Below, piece after piece: positions 1 to 5,089 of a stretch of 5,089 nt of DNA. Source of the stretch: Coprococcus sp. Lineage in GTDB: Bacteria > Bacillota > Clostridia > Lachnospirales > Lachnospiraceae. Location of the stretch: positions 1-5,089 of the forward strand of contig JAEDGW010000151.1 of assembly GCA_016297325.1 (NCBI GenBank). Reading direction: 5' to 3'. The position numbers and the translations under genes were made by a program. The notes under the pieces were generated by a model. It worked only from the letters and a program-made list of their open reading frames with translations. It was not told the DNA's origin and did not search any database. Numbering within the stretch: position 1 is the first letter of the stretch; the number at the start of each line of letters is the position of its first letter.

Positions 1-17
1 GAATCGATTTCAGCTGA
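1..17 (+). CDS. oppB: 3' end of probable oppB permease gene (partial)
   Basis: Only the last codons are inside the window. Frame 3 reads Ile-Asp-Phe-Ser followed by TGA at 15-17, and the first two bases (GA) could finish an Arg codon. OppB/DppB permeases commonly end in a short tail of the form Asp-Pro-Arg-Ile-x, so an Arg-Ile-Asp-Phe-Ser ending fits. The gene immediately precedes oppC, where oppB lies in most opp operons. The oppC ribosome binding site begins inside its stop codon region, implying tight coupling. This is inferred from four codons and gene order. Another frame (frame 2, which merges with the oppC frame) is also open, so the call is moderate. Confidence 0.55.
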
Positions 18-23
18 GGAGGA
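16..23 (+). promoter_or_regulatory. Ribosome binding site of oppC
   Basis: GAGGAGGA lies 5 bases before the ATG at 29 and is an almost ideal anti-16S match. It supports this ATG as the oppC start, although the reading frame stays open upstream to the window edge. It overlaps the TGA of the preceding gene, which suggests translational coupling. Confidence 0.85.
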
Positions 24-28
24 TAGAG

Positions 29-1093
29 ATGCTAAATAGAAATAAACCATTCAGCGTTCAGCAGGACTTAGGTGACTTTAGGCCTGCTACAGATAAAGAA
101 AAAGAATATCTTGTACAGATGAGGCCATCTACAACCTTCTTCAGGGACGGCTTGAAGCGTTTCAAGAAGAATAAGGTCGCCATGGTATCATTCTTCATAA
201 TCGTAATAATTACAGTGGGCTGTATCGTAATCCCATTCTTCTGGCCATATGCCTACGATACCCAGCTTGGTGTTACACCTGGTAAGCCTGTTGACCCCTC
301 TTTCAAGAACCTTAAGCCATTTGAGTATGGTAAGACGGAGTTGAAACGAATAGAGGCTGGTGAGAAGGTGTTCCCACATGTATTCGGTACGGATAGTGCG
401 GGGCGTGACTACTTTATCCGTATAGTCTACGGAACAAGAATCAGCCTTGCAGTAGGATTCTTTGCTTCTATCATCGTTCTATTGATCGGACTTACTGTTG
501 GTAGTATCTCTGGATACTTTGGAGGTAAAGTTGACCTTGTGATAATGAGAATCGTAGATATCATCTACTCACTGCCAGATATGCTTATGGTCATCTTGTT
601 GGCTTCTGTAATCAGAGAGCCACTCTCAAAGGTTATGGAAGGCACGGTCTTTGAGAAGATTGGAAGTAACATCATCTCGCTCTTCATTGTATTCGGTCTC
701 TTGTACTGGGTTTCTATGTCCCGTCAGATAAGAGGACAGATATTGTCCCTGAGAGAGCAGGAGTATGTTCTTGCTTCCCGAACAGCAGGAGCCAAGGGCA
801 AGTGGGTGATCACAAAGCACCTTCTTCCTAACTGTATTTCCGTCATAATCATTTCTACAGCTCTTCAGATTCCATCTGCCATCTTTACAGAGAGCTACCT
901 GTCATTCCTTGGCTTGGGTGTAAACGCCCCGATGCCTAGCTTGGGCTCCCTTGCATCCGATGCCCTCAACGGAATGTACAGCTATCCGTCAAGACTTGTA
1001 ATCCCTGCAGTAATGATTTCGCTCATCGTCCTCTCCCTCAACCTTTTCGGTGATGGACTGAGAGACGCATTCGACCCGAAGCTCAACGGTTAA
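29..1093 (+). CDS. oppC: Oligopeptide ABC transporter permease OppC
   Basis: This 354-residue inner-membrane permease of the BPD_transp_1 (MetI-like) family pairs with OppB to form the peptide channel. The layout is a cytoplasmic N-terminal tail (about 1-48), TM1 near 51-72, an extracytoplasmic region to about 135, then five further hydrophobic segments near 138-160, 172-195, 213-231, 268-290 and 323-343. The conserved His-x-Phe-Gly-Thr-Asp-Ser-x-Gly-Arg-Asp motif is at 117-127. The EAA coupling loop, which docks on the ATPases, is about 245-268 (E-Y-V-L-A-S-R-T-A-G-A ... L-L-P-N). The family's C-terminal G-D-G-L-R-D-A-F-D-P motif is at 341-350. It is about 50 residues longer than E. coli OppC (302, from memory), mainly in the first extracytoplasmic region (72-116) and a loop near 195-210. 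It sits 10 bp before oppD. A dipeptide (DppC) role cannot be excluded from sequence alone. Confidence 0.95.
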   Translation: MLNRNKPFSVQQDLGDFRPATDKEKEYLVQMRPSTTFFRDGLKRFKKNKVAMVSFFIIVIITVGCIVIPFFWPYAYDTQLGVTPGKPVDPSFKNLKPFEYGKTELKRIEAGEKVFPHVFGTDSAGRDYFIRIVYGTRISLAVGFFASIIVLLIGLTVGSISGYFGGKVDLVIMRIVDIIYSLPDMLMVILLASVIREPLSKVMEGTVFEKIGSNIISLFIVFGLLYWVSMSRQIRGQILSLREQEYVLASRTAGAKGKWVITKHLLPNCISVIIISTALQIPSAIFTESYLSFLGLGVNAPMPSLGSLASDALNGMYSYPSRLVIPAVMISLIVLSLNLFGDGLRDAFDPKLNG

Positions 1094-1099
1094 GGAGGA
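1092..1099 (+). promoter_or_regulatory. Ribosome binding site of oppD overlapping the oppC stop
   Basis: AAGGAGGA begins within the oppC TAA (1091-1093) and lies 4 bases before the oppD ATG at 1104. The overlap means ribosomes ending oppC sit on the oppD start region, consistent with coupled, balanced translation. Confidence 0.8.
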
Positions 1100-1103
1100 A
1101 GAT

Positions 1104-2120
1104 ATGGCACTATTGGAAGTAAGAAATCTTCAGACAAGCTTCTTTACCGATGCTGGAGAAGTCAAAGCAGTTAACGGAGTATCATTTAACCTTGACCATG
1201 GAAAGGTCCTGGGTATTGTAGGTGAGTCAGGTTCAGGTAAATCTGTAACTGCATACTCGATTATGCAGATTCTTGCCTCAACCGGAAAGATCAAGGAAGG
1301 CTCATCTATCAAAATCGACGGTCAGGAGCTGGTAGGCGCTGGAGAAAGCGTCATGAAGCACATCAGAGGCGGTAAAGTCTCTATTATCTTCCAGGATCCT
1401 ATGACATCCCTTAACCCTACTTATTCCATCGGCCATCAGCTTGTGGAGGCCATTATGCTCCACACTGATAGAAATAAGAAGGAAGCTTGGGACAGGGCTG
1501 TGGAGATGTTGAAGCTTGTCAACGTCAACGAGCCTGAGAAGAGAATGAAGCAGTATCCATATGAGTTCTCAGGTGGTATGAGACAGAGAGTCATGATTGC
1601 CATGGCTCTTGCCTGCGAACCAGATATTCTCATCGCCGACGAACCGACAACCGCCCTGGACGTTACAATTCAGGCTCAGATTCTTGACTTGATGAGGGAT
1701 TTGCAGAAGAAACTTGGAATGGCAATCATCCTCATCACTCATGACCTTGGAGTCGTGGCTCAGATGTGCGATGAAGTAATCGTCATGTATGCCGGATCCA
1801 TCTGTGAGCAGGGTACTGCAGACGAAATCTTCTATAACCCAAGACACGAGTATACAAAAGGTCTTTTGAGATCTATTCCTACTCAGGATACAGCCGGTAA
1901 GAGACTTCAGCCTATTTCCGGTACCCCAATCGACCTATTGAATATGCCAAAGGGATGCCCATTTGCTCCTAGGTGCGACAAGGCTTTGAAGATTTGTCTA
2001 TCGGAGAGACCAGAGAGAATGAGAATCAACGACGACCATATTTCAGGTTGTTGGATTAATGTGAAAGACTGTATCGAAGACGGAACTGCAAAAGTTCTAG
2101 GAAAGGAGACCCAAGTATGA
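1104..2120 (+). CDS. oppD: Oligopeptide ABC transporter ATP-binding protein OppD
   Basis: This 338-residue cytoplasmic ATPase drives peptide import together with OppF. All ABC motifs are intact: Walker A G-E-S-G-S-G-K-S at 40-47, Q-loop Gln97 in F-Q-D-P, signature F-S-G-G-M-R-Q-R at 155-162, Walker B I-L-I-A-D-E at 175-180 with catalytic Glu180, D-loop A-L-D at 184-186, and switch His213. The C-terminal oligo_HPY extension typical of Opp/Dpp ATPases runs from about 235 and includes G-C-P-F-A-P-R-C at 284-291. Cys285, 291, 298 and 316 form a C-X5-C-X6-C-X17-C set. In some DppD/OppD homologues this region has been reported to bind a 4Fe-4S cluster, so the same is inferred here but not shown. 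Length matches the family (about 330-340). The stop overlaps the oppF start by 4 bp. The Met-rather-than-Gln signature and position before OppF favour OppD over OppF. Confidence 0.96.
   Translation: MALLEVRNLQTSFFTDAGEVKAVNGVSFNLDHGKVLGIVGESGSGKSVTAYSIMQILASTGKIKEGSSIKIDGQELVGAGESVMKHIRGGKVSIIFQDPMTSLNPTYSIGHQLVEAIMLHTDRNKKEAWDRAVEMLKLVNVNEPEKRMKQYPYEFSGGMRQRVMIAMALACEPDILIADEPTTALDVTIQAQILDLMRDLQKKLGMAIILITHDLGVVAQMCDEVIVMYAGSICEQGTADEIFYNPRHEYTKGLLRSIPTQDTAGKRLQPISGTPIDLLNMPKGCPFAPRCDKALKICLSERPERMRINDDHISGCWINVKDCIEDGTAKVLGKETQV
2103..2108 (+). promoter_or_regulatory. Ribosome binding site of oppF inside oppD
   Basis: AAGGAG lies within the last oppD codons, 8 bases before the ATG at 2117. 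Together with the ATGA stop/start overlap (2117-2120) it fixes the oppF start and indicates coupled translation of the two ATPase subunits. Confidence 0.8.
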
Positions 2121-3094
2121 GCGAAGAAAAGACACTTGTGGAAGTAAAACACCTTAAGCAGTATTTCGACATAAACATGGGTATGTTCAAGACAAAGCCT
2201 TTGAAGGCTGTAGATGACATATCTTTCACAATCAAGAAAGGTGAGACTTTGGGCCTCGTAGGAGAGTCTGGATGTGGTAAGACTACTGCAGGTAGATCCA
2301 TACTCCACCTTTATAAACCTACAGCTGGAGAAGTCATATTTGACGGCAAGAAAGTCGATAAGTCCACCATGCAGGAATACAGGACCAAGGCTACAATGGT
2401 ATTCCAGGATCCTTATTCATCTCTCAACCCTCGTATGACTGTTGCAGATATCATCGCTGAGCCATTAGATATCCACAAAATGTACAAGACTAAGGAAGAG
2501 AGACAGGAAAGAGTTCTCGAACTGATGAACTATGTCGGTCTCAACAGTGAGCATGCTGCACGTTACGCCCATGAGTTCAGCGGCGGACAGAGACAGAGAA
2601 TCGGAATTGCAAGAGCTCTGGCTGTAAACCCTGAGTTTATTGTCTGTGACGAGCCTGTATCTGCCTTGGACGTATCTATTCAGGCACAGGTAATAAATAT
2701 GTTCGACGAACTTCAGGATAAGTTCGGTCTTACATATCTATTCATCGCCCACGACCTTTTGGTTGTAAGACATATATCAGATAGAATCGCTGTCATGTAT
2801 CTAGGAAAGATGGTGGAGCTTGCTCCTGCCGACGAAATCTATAACCATCCTCTCCACCCATACTCACAGTCACTTCTTTCAGCAGTTCCTGAACCAGATC
2901 CGAAGAAGGCTAGGGCAAACCAGAGAATAGTCCTTACCGGGGATATTCCATCTCCTCTCAATGCTCCTTCCGGGTGCCCGTTCCGCACTCGCTGCCGCTT
3001 TGCCTGCGATAAGTGCAAAGAGAGTATGCCTGAGTTTAAGGAAGTCTCGAAAGGTCACTTTGTGGCATGCCATAGAACAGAAGAAATCAACTGA
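2117..3094 (+). CDS. oppF: Oligopeptide ABC transporter ATP-binding protein OppF
   Basis: This 325-residue cytoplasmic ATPase is the partner of OppD in the heterodimeric motor. Motifs are complete: Walker A G-E-S-G-C-G-K-T at 49-56, Gln97 in the Q-loop F-Q-D-P, signature F-S-G-G-Q-R-Q-R at 154-161, Walker B F-I-V-C-D-E at 174-179 with Glu179, D-loop A-L-D at 183-185, and switch His212. Both nucleotide sites of an OppD/OppF dimer would therefore have their consensus residues. The oligo_HPY C-terminus contains H-P-Y at 247-249 and G-C-P-F-R-T-R-C at 286-293. Cys287, 293, 300 and 318 have the same X5/X6/X17 spacing as in OppD, with an extra Cys297. Length is normal for OppF/DppF. It is the last gene of the tight cluster and is followed within 20 bp by a strong terminator. 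DppF is the main alternative name. Confidence 0.96.
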   Translation: MSEEKTLVEVKHLKQYFDINMGMFKTKPLKAVDDISFTIKKGETLGLVGESGCGKTTAGRSILHLYKPTAGEVIFDGKKVDKSTMQEYRTKATMVFQDPYSSLNPRMTVADIIAEPLDIHKMYKTKEERQERVLELMNYVGLNSEHAARYAHEFSGGQRQRIGIARALAVNPEFIVCDEPVSALDVSIQAQVINMFDELQDKFGLTYLFIAHDLLVVRHISDRIAVMYLGKMVELAPADEIYNHPLHPYSQSLLSAVPEPDPKKARANQRIVLTGDIPSPLNAPSGCPFRTRCRFACDKCKESMPEFKEVSKGHFVACHRTEEIN

Positions 3095-3110
3095 TTTCTC
3101 TCTTACACAT

Positions 3111-3142
3111 AGTCCCATAGCTTTAAAAAGTTATGGGATTTT
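3111..3142 (+). terminator. Intrinsic terminator after oppF
   Basis: The core stem is TCCCATAGCT (3113-3122) against AGTTATGGGA (3129-3138), with one G-U pair. It can be extended by one inner pair and by two outer pairs (one of them G-U), leaving a 4-base loop (TAAA, 3124-3127). TTTT at 3139-3142 follows at once, and the region stays T-rich. It begins 16 bases after the oppF stop. The T tract is only on the + side, so it should end the oppBCDF transcript and not act in reverse. Confidence 0.88.
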
Positions 3143-3145
3143 CTG

Positions 3146-3169
3146 TTTGCTTTTGCAAAGTTGTTTTTT
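3146..3169 (+). terminator. Possible weak second terminator hairpin
   Basis: TTTGC (3146-3150) and GCAAA (3155-3159) pair around a TTTT loop, and a run of six T (3164-3169) follows after GTTG. The 5-bp stem is short and A+T-rich, so at best it is a back-up terminator catching read-through from the first one. Confidence 0.3.
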
Positions 3170-3242
3170 ATCTTCTGTCCATATTTATACTTTTCTCCAG
3201 CTAATTGTTCGTACTGAAACAAAAAAAGGATATCATATGTTA

Positions 3243-3264
3243 TCATTGTAACAGGTTGCAATGA
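3243..3264 (+). promoter_or_regulatory. 22-bp imperfect dyad upstream of oppA (operator or RNA hairpin)
   Basis: TCATTGTAA (3243-3251) is mirrored by TTGCAATGA (3256-3264) around CAGG. Eight of nine positions are complementary, and the ninth would be a G-U pair in RNA. Such symmetry in an intergenic leader is typical of a dimeric repressor or activator site. It could instead fold in a transcript, but no T tract follows directly, so a terminator is less likely. The regulator is not identifiable; the half-sites only loosely resemble LacI-type operators, and the central CG of those sites is missing. Confidence 0.45.
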
Positions 3265-3273
3265 ATTTTATGT

Positions 3274-3285
3274 GCATAATTATGC
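3274..3285 (+). promoter_or_regulatory. Perfect 12-bp palindrome GCATAATTATGC in the oppA leader
   Basis: Every position of GCATAATTATGC (3274-3285) is complementary about its centre, with no spacer. Its centre is 26 bp downstream of the centre of the 3243-3264 dyad. The 12-bp length and A+T-rich core suit a dimeric DNA-binding protein. CATAAT at 3275-3280 also resembles a -10 box, but no good -35 lies at the right distance (TTGCAA is only 13 bp away). Confidence 0.4.
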
Positions 3286-3315
3286 GAAAAAGTGTATTTT
3301 AAGCATGCCAAGATA

Positions 3316-3344
3316 TTGAATGTTTCAACGAGTTACTGTATTTT
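3316..3344 (+). promoter_or_regulatory. Candidate sigma70 promoter of oppA
   Basis: TTGAAT (3316-3321) as -35 and TATTTT (3339-3344) as -10 are separated by exactly 17 bp, each matching 4 of 6 consensus bases. Transcription would start near 3351, giving a leader of about 26 bases that holds the oppA ribosome binding site. The -35 lies in a small inverted repeat, TTGAA-TGT-TTCAA (3316-3328). This is the best spaced pair I found in the gap, but the region is A+T-rich and chance matches are easy. Confidence 0.35.
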
Positions 3345-3362
3345 TGTTAACATCACTCTTTT

Positions 3363-3370
3363 AAAGGAGA
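3363..3370 (+). promoter_or_regulatory. Ribosome binding site of oppA
   Basis: AAAGGAGA lies 6 bases before the ATG at 3377. It decides the oppA start, which also opens directly into a classic signal peptide (Met-Lys-Lys-Thr). Confidence 0.88.
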
Positions 3371-3376
3371 AAAATT

Positions 3377-5089
3377 ATGAAGAAGACAATTGCAATCCTT
3401 CTTGCTCTTACAGTTCTTGCTTCAGCTTTCGCTCAGGGATCAAGCGAAGCTCCAAAGACAGCTGAAACAACAGCAGCAAAGGGACCATCATCTATTTCCG
3501 TATGTATTGCTTCCGAGCCAGATACAATCGATCCAGCTCTTAACAGTGCAGTTGACGGTGCAACTCTCACAGCTCACCTCTTCTCAGGTCTTGCAAAGTG
3601 GGATCAGGATGCATCAGGTAACCTTGTTATCGTTGCAGACGCTGCTACATCTCTCCCAGAAGGTGTTGAAAATGCTGACGGAACAGTCACATACACATAC
3701 ACAATCCGTGATATGAAGTGGTCTGACGGCAAGGCTGTTACAGCTGGCGACTTCGAGTTTGCTTGGAAGAGAGCAGCTAGCACAGAGCTTGGTGCAGACT
3801 ATGGTTATATGTTCGAAGTTGTAAAGGGATATCCAGATGATCTCGCTGTCAAGGCTCTTGACGACAAGACACTTGAAGTAACTCTTGCCAACTATGTCGC
3901 TTACTGGAACGAACTCCTTGCTTTCCCAGCATACTTCCCAGTAAGAGAAGATGTTGTTTCTAACGAATCTTGGGCAACAGATCCATCTACATATGTATCT
4001 AACGGTATGTATAAGCTCACAGCTTGGGAGCACAACTCTGTAATCACACTTACAAAGAACCCGGATCATCCAGATGCTGACCAGGTAACAATGGACGAAA
4101 TCAAGTTCTATCTCTCCGATGATGCCAACAACATGCTTTCTAACTTCAAGAACGGCGACTGGCTCCTCATCGACGATGTTCCAAACGAAGAAATCCCAGC
4201 TCTCAAGGTTCAGTATCCAAACGAACTTGTTGTCGCTGGACAGATCGGAACATATTATGTCTGCTGGAACGTAAACGAAGATATCCTCCCAGCTAACAGC
4301 GGTCTCACAGGAGAAGCAGCTGAAAAGGCTAAGGCTGAAATCAGAAAGGCTCTTTCTCTTGTCCTCGACAGAAATTACATCTGTGATGAAATCGGACAGG
4401 CTGGACAGGTTCCTGCTTCTTCCTTCGTCGCTATGGGTATGACAAACGCTGACGGAACACAGTTCTATCAGACAGCTGGCGGCACAGATAAGGCTTACTA
4501 TGGCTACTACGATGTAAGTGCTGACGCTTTCGAAGCTAACTTCGCTTCTGCAGTCGAGACACTTAAGAAGTACTACAACTATGACGAGAAGACAGGTATG
4601 TTCACAAACTTCCCATCTCTCACATACCTCTACAACACATCTTCAGGCCACAAGGCAATTGGTGAATACATCCAGAGCGCATTCGCTTCTGTCGGTGTTA
4701 CAATTAACCTTGTCAACCAGGAATGGAACACCTTCCTCAACACAAGAAAGAACGGAGATTACTCTGTTGCTAGAAACGGATGGCTTGCCGACTACAACGA
4801 TCCTATCTCCTTCCTTGATATGTGGGTGACAGCTTCCGGTAACAACGATGTACAGTTCGGTAAGGGTGCACACAAGGATCTTAAGCTCTATTCCCTCGAC
4901 CTCACAGACCTCGGATACGATGTCAAGGTTGTTGATGGAACATGGGCTGAGACATATGATGTCATCATCTCTATCATCAAGAAGTGCACAGATCCTTCTG
5001 TCAGAACAGAACTCATGCACAGAGCTGAAGATCTCTTGATGAGCACAGGATGTATCGTTCCTCTATACTTCTATACAGATATCTACATG
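3377..5089 (+). CDS. oppA: Periplasmic oligopeptide-binding protein OppA (3' end beyond window)
   Basis: 571 codons are open to the window edge without a stop. This is a family-5 solute-binding protein (SBP_bac_5), which captures peptides and delivers them to OppBC. Residues 1-19 are a signal peptide (Lys2-Lys3, hydrophobic core 5-15, Ala17-Phe18-Ala19, then Gln20). No cysteine occurs near the site, so it should be a soluble secreted/periplasmic protein, not a lipoprotein. Residues 20-38 are a flexible Ser/Thr/Ala-rich linker. Family landmarks include S-E-P-D-T-I-D-P (46-53), R-D-M-K-W-S-D-G (111-118), S-N-G-M-Y-K-L (208-214), G-T-Y-Y-V-C-W-N-V (291-299), the hinge-region N-G-W-L-A-D-Y-N-D-P (467-476) and V-P-L-Y-F-Y-T-D (561-568). 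About 25-35 C-terminal residues are probably missing, judging from other OppA proteins. Residues about 495-525 look inserted relative to E. coli OppA. Thr is almost always ACA, unlike in oppC, suggesting high expression. Exact peptide range is unknown. Confidence 0.94.
   Translation, partial: MKKTIAILLALTVLASAFAQGSSEAPKTAETTAAKGPSSISVCIASEPDTIDPALNSAVDGATLTAHLFSGLAKWDQDASGNLVIVADAATSLPEGVENADGTVTYTYTIRDMKWSDGKAVTAGDFEFAWKRAASTELGADYGYMFEVVKGYPDDLAVKALDDKTLEVTLANYVAYWNELLAFPAYFPVREDVVSNESWATDPSTYVSNGMYKLTAWEHNSVITLTKNPDHPDADQVTMDEIKFYLSDDANNMLSNFKNGDWLLIDDVPNEEIPALKVQYPNELVVAGQIGTYYVCWNVNEDILPANSGLTGEAAEKAKAEIRKALSLVLDRNYICDEIGQAGQVPASSFVAMGMTNADGTQFYQTAGGTDKAYYGYYDVSADAFEANFASAVETLKKYYNYDEKTGMFTNFPSLTYLYNTSSGHKAIGEYIQSAFASVGVTINLVNQEWNTFLNTRKNGDYSVARNGWLADYNDPISFLDMWVTASGNNDVQFGKGAHKDLKLYSLDLTDLGYDVKVVDGTWAETYDVIISIIKKCTDPSVRTELMHRAEDLLMSTGCIVPLYFYTDIYM

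Noticed and set aside
1907..2308. 133-codon antisense open frame across the oppD/oppF junction
   Set aside because: It is opposite two well-supported ATPase genes whose motifs are intact, with no ribosome binding site or family resemblance.
1140..3090. Long-range similarity between the two ATPase genes as a possible recent duplication
   Set aside because: Shared stretches such as the Q-loop coding segment (around 1390 and 2402) reflect the conserved ABC fold. OppD and OppF are ancient, divergent paralogues here, not a fresh repeat.
2961..3251. 96-codon + strand open frame across the oppF end and the gap
   Set aside because: It starts inside oppF in another frame, runs through the terminator hairpin, has no convincing ribosome binding site and shows no recognisable domain. 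It is a shadow of oppF.
3256..3280. TTGCAA ... CATAAT as an oppA promoter
   Set aside because: Both boxes look good but are only 13 bp apart, too short for sigma70; the pair with 17-bp spacing at 3316-3344 is preferred.
3143..3376. Riboswitch, T-box or small RNA gene in the oppA leader
   Set aside because: I see only short separate dyads, no multi-helix fold, no recognisable T-box or known riboswitch core, and no terminator directly before oppA.
3390..3716. 108-codon + strand open frame inside oppA, rich in Gln and Leu
   Set aside because: It is out of frame with a clear binding-protein gene. The Gln/Leu-rich composition comes from reading the biased ACA/GCA/CTT codons in a shifted frame.
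3614..4069. 151-codon antisense open frame in oppA
   Set aside because: It lies fully opposite conserved OppA sequence, has no domain-like features and is long only because codon bias removes antisense stops.

Overview
The window holds most of an oligopeptide (Opp-type) ABC importer locus, all on the + strand. The order is the last codons of a probable oppB, then complete oppC, oppD and oppF, a 282-bp gap, and an oppA that is still open at the right edge. The first four genes are packed like one transcript: oppC starts 11 bp after the oppB stop, oppD starts 10 bp after oppC, and oppD/oppF overlap by 4 bp (ATGA). Each complete gene has a strong AGGAG-type ribosome binding site.

The gap (3095-3376) is clearly more A+T-rich than the genes. 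It contains a strong intrinsic terminator just after oppF, a weaker hairpin with a T tract, two dyad-symmetric elements that could be operators or RNA hairpins, a plausible sigma70 promoter and the oppA ribosome binding site. oppA therefore looks separately transcribed. Its codon choice is also much more biased than that of the permease/ATPase genes, which fits a binding protein made in excess.

Together the genes encode one machine. OppA captures peptides outside the inner membrane, OppB/OppC form the membrane channel, and OppD/OppF are two different ATPases that drive import. Each ATPase carries four C-terminal cysteines with exactly the same spacing (X5, X6, X17), so a metal or Fe-S site is possible in both.

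Organism: OppA has a signal peptide ending in Ala-Phe-Ala before Gln-Gly-Ser and has no lipobox cysteine. This points to a periplasm-bearing (diderm) bacterium, and the sequence just after the cleavage site resembles binding proteins of gut-type spirochaetes (Treponema/Sphaerochaeta relatives). OppC and the OppA C-terminal lobe also recall clostridial homologues, so the assignment is tentative (about 0.55 for Spirochaetota). I see no RNA gene, mobile element, CRISPR array or evidence of a novel system; this is an ordinary transporter locus with some regulatory and cofactor details worth checking.
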